From Heliocidaris erythrogramma (Eukaryota > Echinodermata > Echinoidea > Camarodonta > Echinometridae): DNA of 64,000 nucleotides. This document shows positions 35,630 through 45,574 of this stretch, one piece after another (positions within the stretch are counted from its first letter, which is position 1; each line of letters begins with the position of its first letter). The stretch lies in contig CM046866.1 of NCBI GenBank assembly GCA_025617745.1, positions 13,771,725 to 13,835,724 on the forward strand. Reading direction: 5' to 3'. The notes under the pieces are model-generated. The model worked only from the letters and a program-made list of their open reading frames with translations, searched no databases and was not told the origin of the DNA. Position numbers and translations under genes: made by a program.

Positions 35630-36024
35630 GTAAATTGGCAACTTTGTGACATATCTTGCGAGCTCTTCTCCCATCATGGATTTCCATTTTCTCTAAAGGA
35701 AATATTTAATCACCCATGCACCTTAGATATATAATCATTGCTCATGTATTTGCACAAAACCTGGATGAAACAAATCTATTCCTTCATCAAAACTAAGAAA
35801 GTTAACATTTATGAAATTTTCTGTACCGAGTCTGAACAAATGGGAGAGGAACTTGCAATATACAATGTACACCACAGAGTTGCAAATTTGTGTTTGTTTG
35901 AAAATTTCATAACTTTTTTATTTCTTATAATAGGATTCTGCTCAAACTTTCACTAATCCGTATCTCTCCTTTTTCTTCCTTTATTCAAATCAACTACATG
36001 TAAATACCAGGGTGGACTTTCCCT
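35630..36024. mobile_element. TTAA element, right portion
   Basis: It shares, in order, ATATCTTGCGAGCTC, TTTCCATTTTCTCTAA, ACATTTATGAAATTTTC-like text, TGGGAGAGGA and GGTGGACTTTCCCTTTAA with the element at 41218-41707. It ends at TTAA (36025-36028). The left arm is not evident, so it is truncated or rearranged. Confidence 0.6.
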
Positions 36025-36268
36025 TTAAGTTTAACTCATAACTAAATGTGTTAGCACCAATTTTATGCAAAAGCATGCACATTGCACTACTCACCACTAG
36101 GCCACTCATAGGTACACGCCATTGCCGACTGTGTAGTAACGCAGCCAACACACATCCCATACCTAAACTGCATCACTGTGCATTTTGGGCTATATTTAAT
36201 TGAATATCATATATTGCAGTTTAATACATCCAAAGAATTATATTGAATAATAGATGATTAAAACTTAC

Positions 36269-36456
36269 CAGGTTGTTTTGTGACCTTTGAAGAGGGTTTC
36301 CTGAAATTTTGGGTCCTTTTTGTCGATAACTGCTATCGAGACTGTCCCGTCAGCATCCAGTTTGTATTTTTCACGATTATGATGAAGGGAGCCCTCAGCG
36401 CTCGTAGTAGTACCGGCGCGATGGGTTCGTCGATCTCCTACGAAGACGTGGAAGGG
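36269..36456 (-). CDS. Candidate internal coding exon, unknown protein
   Basis: On the minus strand an acceptor-like TTTTTTTACGTCGTCAG is followed by a 188-nt open frame encoding VFVGDRRTHRAG, YKLDADGTVSIAVIDKK and DPKFQETLFKGHKTTW. The frame ends at a consensus donor (CTG then GTAAGTTTT). The phase (two bases needed upstream, two left over) agrees with the tiny upstream exon at 37358-37385. The first about 20 bp overlap the inverted repeat at 36437-36592. I do not recognise the protein. Consensus splice sites and a protein-like C-terminal half support it; the lack of homology weakens it. Confidence 0.35.
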
Positions 36457-36592
36457 CCAAACTGACGACGTAAAAAAATATTAAAAATATTTAAAAAAAA
36501 TTACGTACGTACGTAATAATTACTACGTACGTACGTAATATTTTTTATTTTTTTACGTCGTCAGTTTGGCCCTTTCAGGTCTTCGTAGAATA
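36437..36592. repeat. Near-perfect palindrome containing a splice-acceptor-like end
   Basis: Left GGGCCAAACTGACGACGTAA and its complement at the right frame AT-rich sequence with two ACGTACGTACGTAAT blocks. Homology extends outward into TACGAAGACGTGGAAGGGCC against the complement of GGCCCTTTCAGGTCTTCGTA. Both arms present a TACGTCGTCAG acceptor-like string to the outward strand. It looks like a MITE, or an inverted duplication of an exon start. Confidence 0.8.
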
Positions 36593-37303
36593 GCTTGTGT
36601 GCGTAACATTCTGCGTACGTATCTACGGTGCGTAACCATGTAGAGCGGCCTCACTAGTGCGCAACATTATTGAGAGCAGTCGTGATCCGTATGGAGATGT
36701 GGGTAACAAGTACCAAAAAGAGGGCTGTAAATGTAAGTTTTTATAACTTTCTACATTTTGTATCTTAACGAACTGATAACTTAAAATGTAAAGAATGATA
36801 CTTAAGTATCAGTTTGCCCACAAAAACATCAATTTCAAACAAAATTACATCTGTATCCCCAATACCCAGTATACACACATGTATATGATTCTAATGGTCA
36901 ATATGACCATTGCTTGCTGATGTGCACTAGGCCTACTAGATTTAATCAAGACAAATTGTGGCTGAAAACTCCAATTTCCTGGTATGAAATACCATTTCAT
37001 TCATCTGTACAAATTGTGTGTGTTGTAAAAATATAATTTATAAACAGCTCATTTACCAGTAGGCCTAGTAATATTAAACAAAGTTACTCATTGATAATGA
37101 TAGATAGGCCAGGCTAGGGCCAGTATTGCCTAGGAAAGGGGAATCCCCCTGAGGGCCTGACTGTCATACCATAATTAAATTTGACCCACATCGTTATTCG
37201 GCATGTCACGCCATTTATCGGCTTCCATTGACAGAGCTCAACGCCATTTTCGGGCCAGGCATGGACCTAAGTGAGTAAGTCAGAGAGTCCATGATTCGGG
37301 GAG

Positions 37304-37328
37304 CATCTCTCTCTCTCTCTCTCTCTCC
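37304..37328. repeat. (CT)n microsatellite
   Basis: About 12 CT units, just downstream (in minus-strand terms) of the candidate first exon's donor. Confidence 0.9.
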
Positions 37329-37357
37329 ATCAAGCTCGACCGTGTACTGGTACTTAC

Positions 37358-37385
37358 TTGCATACAGTGGCGTTTCGCTGGCCAT
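37358..37385 (-). CDS. Candidate first coding exon (28 nt)
   Basis: ATGG at 37385 in GGCATGG context encodes MASETPLYA plus one base and ends at AA/GTAAGTA, a strong 5' splice site. Spliced to 36456 the frame continues for 63 codons without a stop. The surrounding 37200-37680 is more GC-rich than its neighbourhood, as expected near a promoter. A competing frame with an ATG near 37532 reaches the same donor in phase 0 but would hit a stop after splicing. Confidence 0.3.
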
Positions 37386-37697
37386 GCCGATGGCGACAGC
37401 GCGGCCACGGTGCAACGCTTTGGCGGTTGATCGGCGACGAAAAATGAGTTTTCACTTCCACATCTGCAAGGCGGATGCTTTCCCAGACATGCAGGAGCAT
37501 CTCTGCCTCCGGTACTGCTTGCCATTTTACTTGAATACTCAGTATTGCCCGGCATTGGAGCTTGAATTTTCTTTGTTGAAATTGAAAGGCAGTCTAGTAT
37601 ATACTGTATTGCAATCATATGCGATACGCACGGGTACGGTGGTACTGGTGCATATCATGCCGGTGATCGTGACGTGACGAATCTGGCCGGGGCGTAT

Positions 37698-38082
37698 GGG
37701 GCGCCAAGTGTTCACTGACTTATTCTGTACAAACTTGCCTCGTTTTGTGACAAAAATCACTAAAAACTCTTTTTTGTTACAAAATGAAAATTGACAAAAT
37801 TACTTTGTGATGTTAATTTTGTAACCCAATGATTTTCGTTACAAAATGAGAATGGATAAAATAATTTTCAATACAAAATATCATTGGACATGTTTGATTT
37901 TGTAACAGAATGGTTTTTGTAACAAAATTAAAATTTTGTCATGCTAATTTTGTAACAGAAATTCGTTTTGTTACAAAATAAATAGCTGTTCAATAATTGT
38001 GTAACAAAAACGAGTTTTGAGTGATTTTTGTCACAAAATGAGGCAACTTTGTACAGAATAAGTCAGTGAACACTTTGCACCC
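37698..38082. mobile_element. TIR element rich in TTTTGTAACAAAAT palindromes
   Basis: AAGTGTTCACTGACTTATTC and its complement lie near the two ends. Arms extend about 80 bp (TGTGACAAAAATCACT in both). The middle is filled with TTGTAAC/GTTACAAAA repeats. It is about 385 bp, non-coding, and flanked by TA. Confidence 0.8.
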
Positions 38083-38206
38083 TATAGAGGCGAGGGGTCT
38101 TTCTTCCTTGCATGCCATGCCAGTTTGCAGGCAGAAACCCTAGTCAGTCGTAAAGTGTCTGCATTGTAAGACTACCATATGCATAGGCCCTGTACAATAG
38201 CTGCTC

Positions 38207-38342
38207 CTGGGCCCTGTTTCATAAAACTTGTCATCAATGACAAGTTGCAATAAATGTTATAAGCTACTGAAATCCTTGCATCTGATTGGCTGAGAGCAAA
38301 TTTGTCAGTAAAATCACCAACAAGACACTTGATGAAACGCCC
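38207..38342. mobile_element. MITE 'GCGTTTCAT' family, diverged copy
   Basis: It contains the diagnostic core TTGCATCTGATTGGCTGAGA. The right end is TTGATGAAACGCCCC and the left end GGGCCCTGTTTCATAAAACT, diverged from the intact copies. It directly abuts the 9-bp target duplication of the next element. Confidence 0.75.
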
Positions 38343-38351
38343 CACTGACCT

Positions 38352-38909
38352 TAGCCTTTTGACAAGGCCTCGTGACTTGGCTATTTTCCTCGTCATGCTG
38401 TACCTGAGATGAGACTAGCAGGCGACGAAAAGAATCAACACGGCCCGGGTGAACGCGCGATCGAGCGACTTTAGTCGTGAGGCCTTTTGGAACCTGGGTT
38501 TCCATCGTCCGATATGAATTATTCACGAGTTGACATTCATATGCTAACACGCCTACCGAGGATTATCGACCAATCACAACAGTATCTGCGGGGCTTGCTT
38601 TCCATGATTGATGTACTAGTAGCTTGCACGGGCCGCGCTAGCTCGAGATGAAGGCGAATTTGCATACCAAATTTATGCTGACGTCATGCGAAGATACGTT
38701 CGCTGATTGGCTCCTACCTATAAGGTAGCAGATCCTCGCTAGGAACAAAGGATAACATAAGAAATACAGGCCAGGTTCCAAAAGGCCCTCGGACTCACGT
38801 CGCTCGATCGCGCATTCACCAGGCTGGGCGGCTAGTCTTGTTACGCAGCCACTACTAGCTTACTTGCCGAGAAAAATAGCCAAGTCACGAGGGCCTTGTC
38901 AAAAGGCTA
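38352..38909. mobile_element. Long-TIR MITE with 9-bp target duplication
   Basis: Arms of about 150 bp start TAGCCTTTTGACAAGGCC and end with the exact complement. CACTGACCT occurs at 38343-38351 and 38910-38918. Further shared arm motifs are CGTGACTTGGCTATTTTCCT-like text and CGCGATCGAGCGAC. The 558-bp interior is non-coding. Long arms and a 9-bp duplication suggest the Mutator-like (MULE) group. Its ends match the helicase-bearing element at 54878-55935 (TAGCCTCTTGTCGAGGCC). Confidence 0.85.
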
Positions 38910-39118
38910 CACTGACCTATAATGACATGACCAGCCTGACCATGCAGTAGGTAGCTGGGTTAGGTTTCTCTCAAGACTTTTTTTTTGTTGATTTTTTTTG
39001 ATAAAGTGTCAAATTAGGGTCTGTGCTTGCAGACTAGGTACGTACGTGCCATAGAGTTACATACACAGAATACGTGGATGGCAGATTCATGCCTGATATG
39101 GTAGACCAATAACAATTA

Positions 39119-40091
39119 AAGGGGAAGTCCAGTCCAAATATAACTTGGTTTTATTAGAAGCAGAAAAATCAGACCTACAGATTAAAAAAAGTTTGAGGAA
39201 AATCAGACAACTAATAAGAAAGTTATGAATTTTTTTAGTGGCATGAAAAACTATAAAAACAATGAAAATCACTAGACAAATTGGCAACTCCGTCATGGGT
39301 TTGTGATGTCAGTGGTACACAATTTTGTTTATATTCATAATAAAAATTCTCAAATTTTGTTCAAGAATATGAATATTCACATAACTTGAACCAAATAGGC
39401 TACATCTAGTAGTCCCTAATATGTTTTTGCATACATGTATAAACATTTACAAAATATTTCACGAACTTCAAGATATTGATATTGTTTTCAAAATATTACA
39501 TTTCCATAAAAACTCATCTTTTATGTATATTGTATAAATATTCAAATTTTCATGATTTTTACAGAAAATTATTTATTCTGTATTAGTGTATACATGCAAA
39601 AACATATTACTATAAATATAAGTTGGTTCAAGTCATGAGGAAATCACGTTCTTGGACAAAAAATTTAAATCCCACCATAGCACTAACGTCCTTTGCCAAG
39701 ACAATAATCTACGTTGCCACTCTCCACCCAGGGGTAAATGGGTACCTGATATGCTTGAGCGCTAGTTACTTTGGCGGCTCGCCTATAACCAGGGTAATAA
39801 TGTCTAAGCGCCATGAGCGTCACTGCGTGATGGATATGAGCGCTATATAAGTGGCCATTATTATTATTATTATTAAAATAGTTGGTAAGACGGTACCCAT
39901 GACATCACAGATTCATGACTGAGTTGCCAATTTGTCTAGTGAATTTCATGGTTTCTCCAGTTTTGCATGCCACTAAAATGCCACCTAACTTTCTTATTAG
40001 TTGTCCGATTTTCCTCAAACCTTTTTTGATCTGTTGGTCTGATTTTTCTGCTTCTATCGAAACCAAGTATTTTTTGGACCGGACTTCCCCT
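39119..40091. mobile_element. TTAA-flanked fold-back element
   Basis: TTAA at 39115-39118 and 40092-40095. Ends AGGGGAAGTCC / GGACTTCCCCT. Arms of about 185 bp include TAATAAGAAAGTTATG and GAGGAAAATCAGACAACTAA or complements. The spacer contains a SINE. Ends resemble other family members in the window (AGGGGAAGTCC at 41218; AGGGCAATCC at 24064). Confidence 0.8.
39635..39880 (+). mobile_element. SINE with GCGCTATATAAG/ATT tail
   Basis: The body CGTCCTTTGCCAAGAC, ACGTTGCCACTCTCCACCCA, AAATGGGTACCTG, then AACCAGGGTAATAATG, GGATATGAGCGCTATATAAG and (ATT)n. The same body is in the 3585-3720 head and the minus-strand SINE at 43084-43920. The 5' tRNA-like part is degraded. Confidence 0.75.
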
Positions 40092-40483
40092 TTAATGATC
40101 ATGCACCCATAATTATGCATGCATTAGTCGTGCACGTACTTACCGGCATTCTGCATTTGTTCAGTCTTCTTTTCCTGGTGAGCGACCGCAATCCGACTAT
40201 TATTATGTCACTTTCATAGAAAGTCGACGTTGCCCATTGCAGAAGTTTATTTATCTTATTGGTTTACTTGTTGAAGTCATTAAATTAAGTTTTAACGTTG
40301 GAGGTAAATAAAGCCAATAAAACAAATAAATGTTTTTAAATTATTTAATAAATATGCAGTTGACTTAGTGTCGATGGTGCAGTTTGCAGTGAATGTGGGA
40401 GTCTATTCCACCTTAGTCTGCAAGCACAGACCCTAATTTGACACTTTAATCTAATTTGACAGACCCTAATTTGACACTTTATC

Positions 40484-41213
40484 AGAAAAATCACTGTGGC
40501 GTATGTAGATTTTGGCGCCCTTGGCAAACCTGAACTTACACTGCAAACTTAGCAGCTCAAAATACAATAGTTAGCGCCATATGTATATTATTCAAAAAGT
40601 ATGACCATATGCGTGAAAATTATATATAATGCACTTTACCTGGGACTGGTAGCTAATTTCTTCAAGGGAAGGGAAGGGAAGAAGTAAAGCGAAGGGGGTA
40701 AAGCTGCCGAGCAGTCTTTTATTATTTATTATTTATATATACATAATAGTTTCCATGTTCAACCATCATAAATTCAATTTCTAATTCAGTCTACTACCTG
40801 TATGAAAACAGGAACACAGCAACCGAGCGTTCGGAATTTCTTTCAACTTGATTTCGAACAATGAAAAAATGAATAAAATTGTCCATGAATTCAGTCAGGC
40901 AACTAACATTAAGGTAACTAACTTGATATCTTTCAAATGCACGTTATCTTGTAATGTTTTGTATATATTGGGATATGCACAGATTTTAGCAAGATTCCGA
41001 TTTAATTAACTTTTATATAGAAGGGAGCAAAGCAACAGAAGTTAGAAAAAAAATCGATTAACCCTTCAAAAGCGCTTTTTATAGGTTATCTCTTGTATTG
41101 GGATCCTGCATGAAGAAACGTTTTCGCTTGACACACTTTTTACATGCTTTATGAGATGGGGGAATAGACACATTTTATGAAAAACACAAACCCGAGCGAG
41201 GAGATTGGATCGA
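40484..41213. other. Non-coding, no feature recognised
   Basis: AT-rich sequence with a GGGAAGGGAAGAAG purine run near 40669. No genes supported. Confidence 0.5.
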
Positions 41214-41217
41214 TTAA

Positions 41218-41707
41218 AGGGGAAGTCCACCCTGATTACAAGTTGATTTTAAAAGAATATGAATATTTTAAGTTGTAATCAATCAAACATAAATAAATAT
41301 TGGCAACTCCGTGATGTATCTTGCGAGCTCCTCTCCAATTTGCCCTTTACTCTAAACATCATTAATTTCCATTTTCTCTAACGAAAATATTCAATCATAG
41401 TTACATGCACCTTAGATAATCATTCCTCGTCATGTTTTTACACAAAACTTGTATGAAACAAATCTCTTCCTTCATCAAACACTTAGAAAATGAAAATTTA
41501 TGAGATTTTTCTGTATGAGCAAAATAATGGGAGAGGAGCTCGCAAGATACGTCACGGGGAGTTGCCAATTTGTGTTTGATTGATTACAAATTCAAAAATT
41601 CATAACTTTCTTATTTCTTGTCGGATTTTGCTTAAACTTTCACGGATCTGTTTTTCTCATTTTCTTCTTTTATTCAAATCAACTAAATACCATGGCTGAC
41701 TTTCCCT
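41218..41707. mobile_element. TTAA-flanked element
   Basis: TTAA at 41214-41217 and 41708-41711. Ends AGGGGAAGTCCACCCTGATT and, in complement, AGGGAAAGTC. Internal inverted pieces GATGTATCTTGCGAGCTCCT and GAGCTCGCAAGATACGTCAC pair with each other. Related to 35630-36024. Confidence 0.75.
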
Positions 41708-41720
41708 TTAAAGGGGGTAT

Positions 41721-42161
41721 CTCACTGAGCGGCGAATGTAGCGCATTTGGGGTTTCGTCAGGGTTCGTAAAAAGTTGCAGAGAAGTGCGCAAACAGTTCT
41801 TATTGTCTCAAACAGTTTTTCTTGTCGCAAAGAAATTGTTCAAAATTTCTTTGCGAATTAATTTTTTCCGCAAACAGTTGCAAGCGTTTGCATAGAACGC
41901 AAATTCTGTCTCTCGTTCGTTAGCTCTTCACTAAGTGAAGACTAACGAACGAGAGACAGAATTTTCGGTCTAGCGTTTGCATAACAGTCGAAAGCCTTGC
42001 AAACGGTTGTAAGACGTGTCGCAATTATACTAGTAGTCGCTAAAGTTCTTTTTGATTCGCCAATGCTACAGCGACCACGTGACCATGCATTTTAGCCAAC
42101 ATTCGTCAGAAAAGTTGAATTCAAAAATCGCAACGTTCGTAAGCTTTCGCCGCTCAGTGAG
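41721..42161. mobile_element. TIR element with a strong central palindrome
   Basis: Ends CTCACTGAGCGGCGAA and its exact complement (16 bp). In the centre (41899-41965) AATTCTGTCTCTCGTTCGTT and its complement surround CTCTTCACTAAGTGAAGAC, a hairpin of about 25 bp per stem. It is 441 bp and non-coding. It directly follows the TTAA element at 41218-41707. Confidence 0.75.
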
Positions 42162-42489
42162 AAAGTAACTAAACATTATTCTGCAGCCTTTCAAGTTTCA
42201 TGTGTTTGATGCGCTTTAATATAATAATAATACAGGGATTTGAAGCGCAAATATCAAACAAAACCACACAAAACACAAGAAAAAATGGAAACCGATCGAG
42301 TCTCTTGATTATAACAGGCCCATTAATTTTCGGATGTGGGGCTGATTTAACCGAATATCAAGTTTCCTGTTCTTAAAGTTTTGCGAGCAAGGGAATTTCG
42401 GGCACATCGCTATTCCCAGCTATATATTCTGGCCGCATGCTGCCCAAATATGGGATGGTGGTTTCCCAAATATATAACTTAATCCCCGG

Positions 42490-42527
42490 AGGAGGGGGGG
42501 GGGGGGGGGAGGGGGGGGGGGGGGGGT
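42490..42527. repeat. Poly-G tract
   Basis: About 36 nearly uninterrupted G (two A interruptions), followed by TCTGCAGCCCC. Capable of G-quadruplex formation; the exact length is likely unreliable. Confidence 0.9.
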
Positions 42528-43083
42528 CTGCAGCCCCAACCCCCGCTCCATTCCTTTTTCAACAAGCGCAGAAAAAAAAGTCACTGAGGAAAATGGACTT
42601 GCCCTATACAATTATTATGAAAATTCGTACAATGGCGAGAAGTCTATTATGACATTCGGACCGAATGGATTCTGTGTGAAAATAACAAAATTGAGATAGG
42701 TTTAGGCTCATACAGTACCAGTCAGCATTCATTGACTACACTATTCAAGCCAGAACAATCAGCTTGAGCAAACCTCGCTCTTCAATGACCACTCTACGGA
42801 GTAATTCTATGACGTCATAACCGACGAGCGAACTCAGAGAGGGTCGCACATAATTCACAACCCTATGAACAAATCGCGACTCTCGGCAAAATTCAACACC
42901 GATGGTGAAATCTGTATTTGAGTCGTGCAATGAGTGACTGCGATTTTTATGGAGAATAATCTATAATGTGATTTATTGATCGTAGCTTTATGCTATTCTT
43001 TATTTTTATCCTATCATTTCCTCTTTCTATATCTTCCTTATGATATTCTTTGTTTTTCCTTCTATCTTCTTCTCTTTCTATAA

Positions 43084-43920
43084 TAATGTTAGATGTTTCT
43101 TATATAGCGCCTTACCAGTTACAATGAACCCGACCAAAGCGCTTACAGCATCATTACCCCGGTCACTGGATTCAATTGCACATTACAGTGCACATTATAA
43201 AACGGGTTCAAGAATGTAGCCATCCTGATTGGTCAAAGAACACCACGTGACCGTGCAAAAAAAAAGTAATAATGCACGGCTGAGCTGCGCTTACGCGTAC
43301 CTCTGGTGCGTGCAAACTTAAAACGCAATAAAATCGCGTAGTTTAATGTTTTTAATTTTAGCGCAGGGATTACATGCGCGCACTGAAACGCGCATGACTT
43401 TTGTTGGCTGCGCTTATGTGATGTCATCCAGAAAAGCAAATGGCAGCCTCCATGACTGTGCGACTCTTGGCGTTTCTATAGACTTCATAATCATATTGCC
43501 GACCCGTTTTGTAAAACTATTAATACATGGTTGTGAGTTCGTGCGTTAGTGCGATCCGGCAACACGCAGGTTTTTATCGTGGTGTCCAACACACTCGGCT
43601 TGCGCCTCGTGCGTATAGTACATTTAGCTTTTAGCTGAATGCGGGCACAATTGTATATTGTTTTTATCCATGAATAGATAAAACAAACAAACAAACACCA
43701 CAATAAAAACCTTTGTGTTGCCAGATCACACCAACGCACTCCCAACCATGTATTAATAGTATATGATCCACTCCTCTGAGGAGCATTCCAGCCATGCAGT
43801 CGCCCGTTTCCAAGCGCGCACATGCTAATCCCTGAACCACAATTACGTTCGCATCCTACCGGGTACCCATTTAACACCTCGGTGGGGAGGAGCAATGTAG
43901 GTAGGTTGCTCAAGGGCATA
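43084..43920 (-). mobile_element. SINE (minus) interrupted by TIR insertions
   Basis: Minus-strand reading begins TGAGCAACCTACCTACATTG, continues CACCGAGGTGTTAAATGGGT and ends GTAACTGGTAAGGCGCTATA then TAAGAAACATC. This is the same body and tail as 39635-39880. The two SINE halves are separated by about 560 bp of inserted sequence (about 43198-43760), including a TIR element at 43516-43760. Confidence 0.65.
43516..43760. mobile_element. TIR element with ACTATTAATACATGGTTG ends
   Basis: Arms of about 75 bp: ACTATTAATACATGGTTG at the left, complemented at the right; both arms carry GATC(C/T)GGCAACAC and GGTTTTTAT(C/T)GTGGTGT or complements. Left of it, 43198-43511 is bounded by AAAACGGGT and ACCCGTTTT and may be another small insertion. 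Confidence 0.75.
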
Positions 43921-44513
43921 TATATGTTTCCTTATGTTATTCTTTGCTTATATCCTTCTTATGCTATTCTTTGTTCTTATCCTTCTATCTTCTTTTCTAT
44001 CTTTCCTTATGCTATTCTTTGTTTCTGTCCTCCTTATGTTTGTTTTCATCCTATCATTTCCTCTTTCCATCTTCCTTATGCTATTCTTTGTGTTTCTTCC
44101 ATCTTCTTCTCTTTCAAACTTTCCTCGTTATTCTTTGTTTTCCTTCTATCTTCTTCTCTTTCTATCTTTCCTCATGTTATTCTTTGTTTCATCCTATCAT
44201 TTTCTCTTGCTTTCTTATATTATACTTTGTGTTTATCCTTCTATCATTTTGTCTTTCTATCTTTCCTTATTTTATTCTTTATTTTATCATTCTATCTTAT
44301 TGTGGGGTTATAATAACGACTGCGTTGAGCCCAACAGTTTCATCGACCTTAAGAGAAGTCATTGTGGTATTTCGCCTCCTCGACCACCGCGTAGCGTGAT
44401 CATTCCGGAACGAAGGTTGCTCAAGCTAGCTGACAATGGGATGAGTGGACCAAAATCTATTGTTCTGGGCTGAACAGCTAGTGTAATAGTAGTCAATCAA
44501 TGCTCACTGGGGA

Positions 44514-44841
44514 AAGACTTCCTTTTGCGACAGCCACTCAAAAAATCGAGAAGGAATATTTTACTCTATAACTCTTCCTTTCTCTCTCTCTACCTCTCCT
44601 TCGATCATCTCTTCCGCTCTCGATTCATCATAGTTAACTGTTAGTCATTAGTCAATCAATCAATCAATCAAGTCATGATAAAGATTTACAAGTATTTACT
44701 AATCTGTTTGTCTTGTTCGCTGTGGGAATTGAACCCGGTACCTCATGATCTGCAGACCAGCGTCGTATCAATAGTGCCACAAAGGTGAGTTGGCAGCTGA
44801 CTGCCCTAACCCTAACCCAAATTCTAACCTTAAACCTCTTA

Positions 44842-44889
<48 letters not shown>

Positions 44890-44940
44890 ATATATATATA
44901 TATATTTCATTTTGGGTGGCTGTCGCAAAAGGAAGTCTTC
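44514..44940. mobile_element. TIR element enclosing tRNA-like and (TA)n sequence
   Basis: GACTTCCTTTTGCGACAGCC at the left is complemented by GGCTGTCGCAAAAGGAAGTC at the right. The 427-bp interior contains a minus-strand tRNA-like segment and a (TA)n run at 44842-44906. No target duplication is evident, so it could also be an inverted duplication. Confidence 0.65.
44717..44785 (-). mobile_element. tRNA(Cys)-like SINE head or tRNA pseudogene
   Basis: Minus-strand reading shows GTGGCACTATTGATACG (box-A-like), a CTGGTCTGCAGATCATGAG anticodon-arm-like stretch with GCA in the loop, and GGTACCGGGTTCAATTCCC (box-B-like). The acceptor stem does not pair properly, so it is not a functional tRNA gene. 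Most likely a SINE head. Confidence 0.4.
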
Positions 44941-45574
44941 TCCTGACGGGTACTGTATGGATTGACTCATGCCGCTGTATGGGAGCAGCATGGTTTGCGC
45001 ATGGTTAAGACCCCGGCCCCCAATTCTAAAAATTGTTGCGTTAAACATGACTTGAGTAACATAGATTGCAATCTTTATGTTAACAAGTCATTTATAACGC
45101 GATACAAGTTCATCAGCATACTGGACACAGCCATTTCCATTAGACTATCACAGTACGAAATAAGAAATAAGAAATATTGATTCGATTTCGTATCTACATG
45201 GATGCAAGTCACCTTACAGATTTTAAGCATTTCATGTGTGTACAGACAAACATTTTGATGACGCAGCTCAATATTCAAATACGCTTCTATTTTTCTTCCT
45301 AAATCACTATGTTGGCTGATCAAGTAATCACTTTCATCGTCTTCCTATTATGACTCAGTACATGATCAAAATTGATAAAGTTTTTTTTAAATTGAACAAT
45401 ACGAGCCTTATTTTGTGATAAGACTGATGCTAATTATTGTATACATGTTTACTAATTTATGCATGTTTCTGTTCACGTGCAGGTTTCTGTGCGAAATAGT
45501 TATTAACCAGGAGTTTATTAACTATTTAATGCACACACCTGCTTTATATAATGGCAATCTGGCAATCTGGCAAA

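Larger units (their letters stand above)
39000..40483. mobile_element. Outer TIR element enclosing a fold-back and a SINE
   Basis: GATAAAGTGTCAAATTAGGG at the left is complemented at 40464-40483. Homology continues into TCTGTGCTTGCAGACTA, complemented at 40416-40432. The right end carries an extra copy of the GACCCTAATTTGACACTTTA block. Elements at 39119-40091 and 39635-39880 are nested within. Confidence 0.65.
42975..44305. repeat. Pyrimidine minisatellite split by a SINE
   Basis: Units of about 50 bp of the type TTATGCTATTCTTTG, TTTTATCCTTCTATC, TTCTTCTCTTTCTATC occur at 42975-43083 and 43921-44305. The 837 bp between them is a minus-strand SINE that itself contains further TIR insertions. 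The long Leu/Phe/Ser-rich frames over 43822-44473 are a consequence of the repeat. Confidence 0.8.

Noticed and set aside
33612-42161. CRISPR-like or phage-type regulatory repeats
   Set aside because: The repeated units are dispersed inverted-repeat transposons with target duplications in a eukaryotic genome; there is no regular repeat-spacer pattern and no cas genes.
43822-44473. Hydrophobic Phe/Leu/Ser-rich ORFs of 151-179 codons that look like membrane proteins
   Set aside because: Three overlapping frames over a pyrimidine minisatellite; hydrophobicity follows from CTT/TTC/TAT codons, not from a gene.
44803-44818. CCCTAACCCTAACCC as an interstitial telomere
   Set aside because: Only two and a half units; too short to claim telomeric origin.
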